A stretch of DNA of 5,753 nucleotides from Planctomycetota bacterium (GTDB taxonomy: Bacteria > Planctomycetota > Brocadiia > SM23-32): assembly GCA_018334735.1 (NCBI GenBank), contig JAGXLK010000197.1, positions 1 through 5,753 of the forward strand, written 5' to 3'. Shown one piece after another: positions 1-5,343 of this stretch. The first letter of the stretch is position 1. Every line of letters starts with the position of its first letter. Made by a program: the position numbers and the translations under genes. Below the pieces are notes generated by a model. The model did no database searches and was not told where the DNA came from. It saw only the letters and a program-made list of their open reading frames with translations.

Positions 1-1474
1 AGGAGGGAATGTCGAGAAGTAGAAACGGAATAAACACGAGCGCCAGTGGGCTTGCGAATCCCATTTTATTGGAAGTCAAAAACCCCCAGATTTTCACGAA
101 TATTCCCGACAGAGAGCCAGGAGAGTGGGCGGCAGCAAATTTAGCAGCCTGCAGATCCGACCATCCACGGGCACCGAAGATATTATGGAGCAGCGGGTAA
201 ACGGGATTGCCTGTAAAGTAGAAATTTCGAATTAACCAGGGTGCTGCAGCCAGAACCGCTATAAATGTCAGGGCGAAGACGGGTTTGATGCGCCCCAATA
301 AAGTTTTGCCCTTCCTCAGCCCGCCTATGAGCGTTATCAGAGCGAGAGGGAGGCAAAGGAAAAGAGCGCCTGAATATTTAACTCCAACTGATATTCCGCA
401 AGAAATGCCTGCCACGATCAGCCATTTTAAGTTGCCGGTGTCTTTTCTTTTCGGGAACAGCCAGCAGAACAATGCGAGTACGGCCGCCCCTTTGTAGAAA
501 CATCTCGCCAGAGTGATGTGAGCCCGTATCGACGCAATTATGAGCAGAGGACAACTCAAGAAAAAAACAGCAGCCAGTAAACCGATCTGTGAGTAAGGTC
601 CGTCGGAGCGATCGACTTTGTTTGCTTCAGGCGTTTCGGGTTTGGAGCCCGGCTTGGTTTCTGAACTGTCTCTGCTAACGCAAATTTGTTGAGCAAGCAA
701 ACCGGCGGCCAGCGCGGCCAGAAGTCCGAAGAAGAACTGCGACATCACGGCTGTTCCGCCACCAACAGTTTTGTTTCCGCCCAGAACAAGGCCGGCCAGG
801 TTAATCATTTCGACGTGCTGAGGAAAACAGGCGTAGACATTATGTCGGAGAAATGAGATCTGGCCCTGGCGCAGATATTCTGCTGGCGCGCCGAGATGGT
901 ATTCCAACGTGTCGTAATCCGAGATAGGTGTTCCAGCGGATAGAAGCCCTATCGCAATCAAAGCTATGATTCCTGCCCCCAGGAACCACTCGAATTTGCC
1001 CCAGTTTCGAGAGGCTTCGGTAACCTTTTGTGCCAGTTTAATAAGGAGCTGACAGGTAGAGCGATATCCCGGGATGAGGCAGACAATGATCAAAATCCAG
1101 AATGCAATTGGATTGAGGAAACCACAGGTCCCGAGGGCCAGCACGAGATAGGGAAATATGCCCAGACCAATGGCCGCCGAGAAAACCAGCTTGAAGGCGG
1201 GACGTTCGAAGTTCATACGGAACAGGCGCAGGGCAGAAAGGCCAAGGGAGAGAGAACTGGCGAAGATAATCAGCGCAAGCAACGTGGGCCAGATCGCGTG
1301 CCGGGCGAAACCGAGAACGGAAATAAATGCCATCATGGAAGGATGCCCCTGCATTGCTCCCTCCATTCCCATAGCTAAAAACCAACCGAGCAAATACAGA
1401 CAGGCAAGCGCGGCAGCAATGATCCAGATTATCCTGAGAGATTGCGGACTTTGAGGTTCGTCTGTTGGGCCCAA
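1..1474 (-). CDS. Multi-pass membrane glycosyltransferase, GT-C/GT39-like (C-terminus cut off by window edge)
   Basis: The open frame runs from a TTG at 1474 to the window edge, giving 491 codons with no stop, so the C-terminus is missing. The protein is strongly hydrophobic, with likely membrane helices near residues 14-33, 62-83, 97-117, 121-136, 163-181, 243-263, 296-315, 350-385, 398-413 and 475-490. After the fifth helix comes a loop with ISDYDTLEYHLGAPAEYL (184-201). Its acidic pair D186/D188 followed by YH is the kind of acidic first-loop motif expected of GT-C enzymes. A later APWLIRNFYFTGNPVYPL stretch (411-428) is typical of GT39/PMT-like bacterial membrane proteins. Such enzymes use polyprenyl-phosphate sugars to glycosylate lipids or proteins on the outer face of the membrane; donor and acceptor here are unknown. 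The TTG start is chosen because a GAGGTG site lies 6 nt upstream and an in-frame stop (TAA of the previous gene) lies two codons upstream. The first in-frame ATG (codon 35) would delete the first helix. A hydrophilic loop at about 265-293 is rich in charged residues. The start lies 3 bp after the DUF2851 stop, so the two are almost certainly co-transcribed. Confidence 0.75.
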   Translation of the reverse strand, partial: MGPTDEPQSPQSLRIIWIIAAALACLYLLGWFLAMGMEGAMQGHPSMMAFISVLGFARHAIWPTLLALIIFASSLSLGLSALRLFRMNFERPAFKLVFSAAIGLGIFPYLVLALGTCGFLNPIAFWILIIVCLIPGYRSTCQLLIKLAQKVTEASRNWGKFEWFLGAGIIALIAIGLLSAGTPISDYDTLEYHLGAPAEYLRQGQISFLRHNVYACFPQHVEMINLAGLVLGGNKTVGGGTAVMSQFFFGLLAALAAGLLAQQICVSRDSSETKPGSKPETPEANKVDRSDGPYSQIGLLAAVFFLSCPLLIIASIRAHITLARCFYKGAAVLALFCWLFPKRKDTGNLKWLIVAGISCGISVGVKYSGALFLCLPLALITLIGGLRKGKTLLGRIKPVFALTFIAVLAAAPWLIRNFYFTGNPVYPLLHNIFGARGWSDLQAAKFAAAHSPGSLSGIFVKIWGFLTSNKMGFASPLALVFIPFLLLDIPS

Positions 1475-1477
1475 GTT

Positions 1478-3043
1478 TTACACCTCGATCATTTTTTTCC
1501 CGGCTTGATGTGCGAGGTAAAGCACGCAGTTTTCGCAACCGTCTTCAGACGCACAAAAATTATTATACAGTGCGTGCAAGCCCTGTTGTCGACGGGCCGA
1601 GTTCAGCACAGCCGATATTTGTTCTTTGTTTGGGAAAAGGCGACCACTCATTCGGCGAACGATGGTATTGGGAGACCGACGGGGCAGGCCATTCCAGACG
1701 GCTTCGACGCGGTTTTGCATTTCCGCATCGCTTTCCTGGCGGCTGTGGGCGATACACAGGGGAATGAGGACGTCGACCAGTATTGCAGTCGCTCGTTGTT
1801 TTCCAACAAGACTTCGCGGGCTCGATAGTTTTTTGCCGCCAAATTTGTAACGGTACGACCAATATGGGTGTTCCAGGCTATTGAACATATCGATGAGTGC
1901 AGCCCGGATAACTGTATCGATTCGCCGCTTTTTCTCGGGGGACGCGCTACAGATAGTGCGCGATACACTCCCGAACAGACCGGCAGGCAGGTACGCAACG
2001 TAAAGTGTTGAAAGAGCGGCGAGACGGCGTGTGGGATAATTAACCGGGCGCGTTCCTCCAAAACTCCAGTGTTCGCGTGAGAGCTGATTGTCGTGGAGCT
2101 TTGAGGGCATTGCATTCCAACGTTCCTGCAAACTATTCAAGTAGCGAGTCGTTTCGTTATCCGGATTCTCAATCACCTCATTATTAAGGAAACCGGCGGT
2201 TCCGTAGAGCGCCGCATCGAGCACCTCGCGTTTGTGTTGGGGGGTGGCGTTCACAGGAACGATTTCACGGAGCAAAGTCACAGGAGCGGATTCGCAGAGC
2301 TGCAGAAATCCCATCCGATTGCTTTTGTAACCGAGCGCTTCGCCGAGTGACTGGTAGAGAACCTGTTCGTGAGATTTCCCATTGAACAATTCTTCCATTC
2401 TCTCGGCTTTGCGCAGGATACGGTGGTCGCCAGCGCAATCGAGGAACTGGCCCAACCAATCGGGGTCCATTTCCCCATTTTGGATCGCTTCACGACAAAA
2501 TCCACGGACGCGTCCCGGCGCCGGCGGAGAGTTCGATTCGTCGGCTTCCAGATCGATTATCTCGACCAATTCATCGATTTCTTCTTCCACAAAGTCGCTG
2601 AGGACCAGCTGAGGAATAGCGGTGCCATTTTCCCGGAGAATGGGGCGATCTTCGCAATCGTTCCACATTACAACATGAAGTACCACGCCGTTGTATTCCG
2701 GTTGTTTATGGTGACCGTGACCGTACCAGGAGGAAGCAACCGTATGGACTTCGACATCTCCGATGAGCCTTCCCTCATTTTCGAGCAGGATCTCTGCCTG
2801 TATAAAATCAGGGCCGCTTTCAACGTTCCACCATCCGGCCGAGAGCACTTCGACCCGCCGGTTTCCATCGGTGCGCAGGTCATCGCTCGAGAAATGGGCA
2901 CCGAACCACAGGCAGCGGACGACTTCTTCCCGGATATTTTGGTTTGCCTGTCCATATCGAGCCGAGGGTTCGCCGATTTGGTCCGAAAATTCATTGAGAA
3001 ACCTGCTGTAATGGTCGGAAAAACCAACTGACTGGTGTCCCAT
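1478..3043 (-). CDS. DUF2851 family protein, function unknown
   Basis: The 521-residue protein matches the DUF2851 family from memory of its conserved blocks. In order these are: an N-terminal region (about 38-48) ending in REEVVRCLWF; VEVLSAGWWNVESGPDF (64-80); GDVEVHTVASSWYGHGHH (95-112); NGVVLHVVMWND (118-129); AIPQLVLSDF (142-151); a middle helical region with EQVLYQSLGEALGYKSNRMGF (226-246); RPVNYPTRRLAAL (332-344); and a C-terminal cysteine cluster C497, C503, C506. Family members have no established activity. The GPDF and ExH pair vaguely recalls a PD-(D/E)XK nuclease core, which is inference only. At 521 residues it seems longer than most relatives; the first ~37 residues precede the conserved domain. 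ATG 3043 is the earliest possible start, because an in-frame TAG lies two codons upstream. The upstream GGATGGGTGG (3051-3060) is a moderate ribosome site. The gene follows efp by 34 bp and precedes the glycosyltransferase by 3 bp, so it is mid-operon. The protein has no signal peptide or membrane segment and is probably cytoplasmic. Confidence 0.85.
   Translation of the reverse strand: MGHQSVGFSDHYSRFLNEFSDQIGEPSARYGQANQNIREEVVRCLWFGAHFSSDDLRTDGNRRVEVLSAGWWNVESGPDFIQAEILLENEGRLIGDVEVHTVASSWYGHGHHKQPEYNGVVLHVVMWNDCEDRPILRENGTAIPQLVLSDFVEEEIDELVEIIDLEADESNSPPAPGRVRGFCREAIQNGEMDPDWLGQFLDCAGDHRILRKAERMEELFNGKSHEQVLYQSLGEALGYKSNRMGFLQLCESAPVTLLREIVPVNATPQHKREVLDAALYGTAGFLNNEVIENPDNETTRYLNSLQERWNAMPSKLHDNQLSREHWSFGGTRPVNYPTRRLAALSTLYVAYLPAGLFGSVSRTICSASPEKKRRIDTVIRAALIDMFNSLEHPYWSYRYKFGGKKLSSPRSLVGKQRATAILVDVLIPLCIAHSRQESDAEMQNRVEAVWNGLPRRSPNTIVRRMSGRLFPNKEQISAVLNSARRQQGLHALYNNFCASEDGCENCVLYLAHQAGKKMIEV
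1481..1486 (-). promoter_or_regulatory. Ribosome binding site deciding the TTG start of the glycosyltransferase
   Basis: The sequence GAGGTG on the minus strand lies 6 nt before TTG 1474 and overlaps the last codons of the DUF2851 gene. It supports the non-ATG start and suggests translational coupling with the upstream gene. Confidence 0.6.
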
Positions 3044-3077
3044 GTTCTATCCACCCATCCAGTGAGAGATTATGTTT

Positions 3078-3635
3078 TCAGGCGCGTCCCAGAAATTCCC
3101 CCGATCTTGTATCGACCCTGATTTTTTCACCTTGTTTGATGTGACCGGGGACTTTGACGGTCAGGCCGGTTTCGACAGTTGCGGGTTTTGTTACGCTTGT
3201 GGCTGTATCCCCTTTGACCGCCGGGTCGGTATCGGTCACTTCCAGTTCGACATTTGGTGGCAGCTCAATAGAGATCGCTCGGTCTTCGTAAAATTCTACC
3301 TGTACTTCCGCATTGTATGGCAGGTACTGAACAAGCCCTTCCATCATGTCACGATCGAGAGTGGTTTGCTCACCAGTATCGGGATCCATAAAAACGTAAC
3401 CAGCAGTATCTTCATAGAGATATGTCATCCGGCGCGATTCAAGAAAGGCTTTTTTAAGCTTGTCGGATGTGGAGAACCGTTCGGTTTCGATATGTTTGTC
3501 ATCCAAATTCTTCATTTTAATCTGGGAATAGGCACCTTTTTTCCCCACATATGTTACCTGTGTATCGAGGACAACCCAGAGAGATCCTTCGTATTCGATG
3601 ACGTTTCCATTTTTTATATTTCCAGCTTCGATCAA
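3078..3635 (-). CDS. efp: Translation elongation factor P
   Basis: EF-P binds between the P and E sites of the ribosome and speeds peptide bond formation at polyproline stretches. From TTG 3635 the protein has 185 residues, close to the 188 of E. coli EF-P, and begins MIEAGNIKNGNVIEYEG, which lines up with the usual family N-terminus. Domain I (1 to about 63) carries the tip loop TYVGKKGAY; by ungapped comparison K32 matches the modified K34 of E. coli. Domain II follows with MTYLYEDTAGYVFMD, and domain III with VELEVTDTDPAVKGDT, KPATVETGLTVKVP and KIRVDTRSGEF, all family signatures. An ATG at 3695 in the same frame would add 20 unmatched residues. It overlaps the predicted -10 box and has no ribosome site, whereas TTG 3635 has GAAGGAG 8 nt upstream. 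The tip loop is unusual: V replaces the common proline and a second lysine follows K32. No modification gene (epmA, epmB, earP) is in the window, so the modification type is unknown. The gene leads a probable operon with the DUF2851 and glycosyltransferase genes. Confidence 0.95.
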   Translation of the reverse strand: MIEAGNIKNGNVIEYEGSLWVVLDTQVTYVGKKGAYSQIKMKNLDDKHIETERFSTSDKLKKAFLESRRMTYLYEDTAGYVFMDPDTGEQTTLDRDMMEGLVQYLPYNAEVQVEFYEDRAISIELPPNVELEVTDTDPAVKGDTATSVTKPATVETGLTVKVPGHIKQGEKIRVDTRSGEFLGRA

Positions 3636-3643
3636 TGCACAGA

Positions 3644-3650
3644 CTCCTTC
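3644..3650 (-). promoter_or_regulatory. Ribosome binding site deciding the TTG start of efp
   Basis: GAAGGAG on the minus strand is placed 8 nt before TTG 3635. Together with the family N-terminus starting exactly there, it makes TTG 3635 the preferred start over ATG 3695. Confidence 0.7.
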
Positions 3651-3693
3651 GGAGTTATTATTTTTGCCGGTTGACGTACCACCCTGAGCAGGC

Positions 3694-3721
3694 ATTTTAG
3701 CATCGGGTTGTAATGAGTCAA
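3694..3721 (-). promoter_or_regulatory. Sigma-70-type promoter for efp operon
   Basis: On the minus strand, TTGACT (3716-3721) and TAAAAT (3694-3699) are separated by 16 bp. Each matches 5 of 6 consensus bases. Transcription would begin near 3687, giving a leader of about 50 nt to TTG 3635. The promoter starts 10 bp after the dinB stop codon, so efp can be expressed independently of dinB. It was found by eye and has not been tested. Confidence 0.6.
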
Positions 3722-3731
3722 GTTACCCGGC

Positions 3732-5078
3732 TTATTGCGAGAGAGCGGGCGTGCGGAGTTGAAACCCTTTATCATCTCGTTCAAGCCTCGAATTCAAGGC
3801 AATTGAGAGACCTTTCTGAACCACGTTGAATCCGAATTTGTCCCGCAGCTCATCCACGCATCGATCGATTCGTCGTTGCCGCTCCAATTTGTCATCGAAA
3901 AGTTTCTGTTGGCGCTGACAATTAGGTCGGAGGTCGGATACTTTCACTCCTACCAGCCGCAGACGACGTCTCTGGTCCCAGCGCCGATCCATGAGATGAG
4001 ATGCGACCGGGAAAATTTCCTCGTCGAGATCAGCAGGTGTTTTCAACGATCGCGAGCGTTCTACGGTCGTGAAATCATTGTAGCGGAGTTTTACGTGAAC
4101 CGTTCGGCCGACGAGTTGCTTTTTGCGCAACGTTTTCCCGAGTCTTTCTGTGAGATAGAAGAGCATACTTTCCACAAAATTGCGATCGTTGGAGGGCGTC
4201 CAGAATGTCCTCTCCCGGCTTAAAGAACGGGGATGTTCGGGCAGGGTCAGTTCCGTTTCGCCCTGGCCTCTCAAAGCGGCATGGATGGAACAGCCTCGGT
4301 CTCCGAAGGCTGTTTTCAGCAGCGAGCGCGGGAGGTGACGGGCTTCGGCGACGGTGTGGGCGTTCCACTTGTGGAATTTTTCTCTCGTGGCCCGGCCAAT
4401 TCCAGGTATCTCTCCAAGGGGCAGTGTCAGGAAGAACTGTTCTTCTGTGCCCGGTGTTATCAATGCAAGCCCGTCCGGTTTGCAAAAATCAGAAGCGGAT
4501 TTTGCAGCCAGTTTGTTGGTCGCACATCCGACCGATACGGTGAGGTCTGTGCGGGTTCGCACGGTCTGTTTAATGGTCATCGCCAGGGCGCTGATCCACC
4601 GGTGATGGCGGGGGACGAGGGTCCGTTTGGGGGGTGGAAGAGCATCGGTTTCCTGACGCACATAGGTGCCACCAGAAATTATGGCGAAAGGGAGCCGACC
4701 CAGTGGGCCTGCCCCGCGGCTTCCGTGAAGGCGTTCGCAGCCGGAGACATCAAGATAAGCTTCATCCAGAGAAACCGGTTCCACTTTGGGCGTCAATTCC
4801 CAAAGTATAGCAAAGACCTCTTGCGAAAGCCGTTTGTATTCCGAATAATTTCCCGGCCGGTAGGCGGCCTCAGGGCAGAGCCGGCGAGATTGATAAATGG
4901 GCATCCCGGCTTTTACACCTTTCGAACGGGCGTCATAGGAAGCCGATGCAACCACACCACGGTTTTCCTGAGCGCTTCCGACAATGACTGGTTTGTTTTT
5001 CAGTTCGGGCGAGAGTACACGTTCTGCCGAGGCAAAAAACGCATCAAGATCTACATGAAGAATGTGCGGTTGTTCCAC
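3732..5078 (-). CDS. dinB: DNA polymerase IV (Y-family, DinB) with an extra internal segment
   Basis: DinB is an error-prone translesion polymerase that extends past damaged bases and is recruited by the sliding clamp. Numbered from GTG 5078 (448 residues), the motifs are: HVDLDAFFASAE with metal-binding D10 and steric-gate F15; SYDARSKGVKAGMP (47-60); SLDEAYLDVSG with catalytic D105 and E106; TVSVGCATNKLAAKSASD (180-197); the helix-hairpin-helix segment IPGIGRATREKF (224-235); and a little-finger domain. A clamp-binding motif QQKLF (390-394) is followed by a conserved-looking tail with DELRDKFGF. GTG 5078 has AAGGAGGA 6 nt upstream. A longer in-frame start, TTG 5132, lies upstream of the predicted -10 box and can be excluded. 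The oddity is about 41 extra residues (about 121-161) between LHG and IKQTV, where relatives have only about 8 residues. The rest of the frame is intact, so the polymerase may still be made. The promoter carries inverted repeats that could be a damage-responsive operator, but no LexA box of the E. coli or Bacillus type is seen. It is transcribed divergently from the zinc-ribbon gene. Confidence 0.92.
   Translation of the reverse strand: MEQPHILHVDLDAFFASAERVLSPELKNKPVIVGSAQENRGVVASASYDARSKGVKAGMPIYQSRRLCPEAAYRPGNYSEYKRLSQEVFAILWELTPKVEPVSLDEAYLDVSGCERLHGSRGAGPLGRLPFAIISGGTYVRQETDALPPPKRTLVPRHHRWISALAMTIKQTVRTRTDLTVSVGCATNKLAAKSASDFCKPDGLALITPGTEEQFFLTLPLGEIPGIGRATREKFHKWNAHTVAEARHLPRSLLKTAFGDRGCSIHAALRGQGETELTLPEHPRSLSRERTFWTPSNDRNFVESMLFYLTERLGKTLRKKQLVGRTVHVKLRYNDFTTVERSRSLKTPADLDEEIFPVASHLMDRRWDQRRRLRLVGVKVSDLRPNCQRQQKLFDDKLERQRRIDRCVDELRDKFGFNVVQKGLSIALNSRLERDDKGFQLRTPALSQ
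4596..4718 (-). other. In-frame insertion of about 123 bp inside dinB
   Basis: Between the DinB motif ending ERLHG and the helix beginning IKQTV there are 49 codons. E. coli DinB and other relatives recalled have about 8 in this place, so roughly 41 codons are extra. The encoded stretch is proline-, arginine- and histidine-rich, for example ETDALPPPKRTLVPRHHRW, and is unlike any polymerase segment. By hand count it is about 65% GC against about 50% for the window. Ends are uncertain by some 10 bp. There is a short palindrome CACCGGTG (4597-4604) near one end and GGTGCCACC (4665-4673) inside, but no long terminal inverted repeats or clear target duplication. The likeliest origin is a small dispersed repeat inserted in frame; a lineage-specific loop is the alternative. 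Confidence 0.6.
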
Positions 5079-5084
5079 CTGTGT

Positions 5085-5092
5085 TCCTCCTT
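5085..5092 (-). promoter_or_regulatory. Ribosome binding site deciding the GTG start of dinB
   Basis: AAGGAGGA on the minus strand is a near-perfect anti-Shine-Dalgarno match placed 6 nt before GTG 5078. It fixes the start at the residue from which the protein aligns with other DinB N-termini. Confidence 0.8.
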
Positions 5093-5118
5093 TTGGAAAT
5101 CGACCAGACGACACAGGC

Positions 5119-5146
5119 AGTATACTATACAAAGATATAGTTTCAA
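5119..5146 (-). promoter_or_regulatory. Sigma-70-type promoter for dinB
   Basis: On the minus strand, TTGAAA (5141-5146) and TATACT (5119-5124) are 16 bp apart, each close to consensus. The predicted transcript starts near 5112, about 34 nt before the GTG. The inverted repeats in the spacer and -10 suggest control by a repressor. It was found by eye only. Confidence 0.55.
5124..5141. repeat. Inverted repeat ACTATA-N6-TATAGT in the dinB promoter
   Basis: A perfect 6-bp inverted repeat with a 6-bp spacer lies between the -35 and -10 elements. On the dinB strand it overlaps a second palindrome, GTATAGTATAC (5120-5130), that covers the -10 box. The position is that of a repressor operator. The bound protein is unknown; the sites are AT-rich, so chance is possible. 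Confidence 0.4.
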
Positions 5147-5343
5147 GCTTTTCTCGATTTCTCTTCCGTATATTTCGGATAATTATACGCCGCGAAAATC
5201 ACACGAGGAATGATATTATGTTGCACTGAGGTAGCTCGGCGGATACCTTGAATTGCTGACAGAACTGTTGCAGGGATCTGTTGAGTTTGTCCCCGCTGAA
5301 TTTTTAAAACTGAATCAATGTTCTCAGAGCGAGGAGTGGTCTG
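5147..5343. other. Divergent intergenic region between dinB and the zinc-ribbon gene
   Basis: No convincing gene or RNA is seen here. It must hold the promoter of the plus-strand gene. The best candidate is TTGAGT (5281-5286) with TTAAAA (5304-5309) at 17 bp, but the -10 match is poor. A short inverted repeat ACAG-AA-CTGT lies at 5259-5268, and CTGTTG occurs twice (5265-5270 and 5278-5283). None is strong enough to name a regulator. Confidence 0.4.
5331..5336 (+). promoter_or_regulatory. Ribosome binding site of the zinc-ribbon gene
   Basis: GAGGAG lies 7 nt before ATG 5344, a standard placement. It supports both the start and the reality of this right-truncated gene. Confidence 0.7.

Noticed and set aside
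561..567. Run of seven A (T on the coding strand) in the glycosyltransferase as a possible frameshift
   Set aside because: Counting the bases exactly, the frame stays open and the membrane-protein character continues on both sides, so there is no frameshift.
1038..1538. Minus-strand open frame of 166 codons overlapping the glycosyltransferase start
   Set aside because: It is out of frame with the hydrophobic glycosyltransferase frame, which has a ribosome site and continues to the window edge. The product shows no membrane helices or motifs.
2369..3031. Plus-strand open frame of 220 codons opposite the DUF2851 gene
   Set aside because: It is antisense to conserved DUF2851 blocks, with no ribosome site or recognisable domain.
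3072..3674. Plus-strand open frame of 200 codons opposite efp
   Set aside because: The minus strand encodes a clear EF-P across the whole length; the antisense product has no family features and a cysteine/phenylalanine-rich composition typical of a shadow.
4596..4718. Intein, group II intron or IS remnant as explanation of the dinB insertion
   Set aside because: About 123 bp is far too short for an intein or intron. No transposase fragment, splice-site residues or long terminal inverted repeats are seen.
4233..5213. Long plus-strand open frame of 326 codons over dinB
   Set aside because: It lies antisense to a gene with all DinB motifs, has no recognisable domain, and crosses the dinB promoter. 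It is a shadow.
5228..5300. tRNA-like stretch GGTAGCTCGGCGG in the intergenic region
   Set aside because: It resembles a D-arm, but there is no matching acceptor stem, anticodon arm or T-arm consensus around it.
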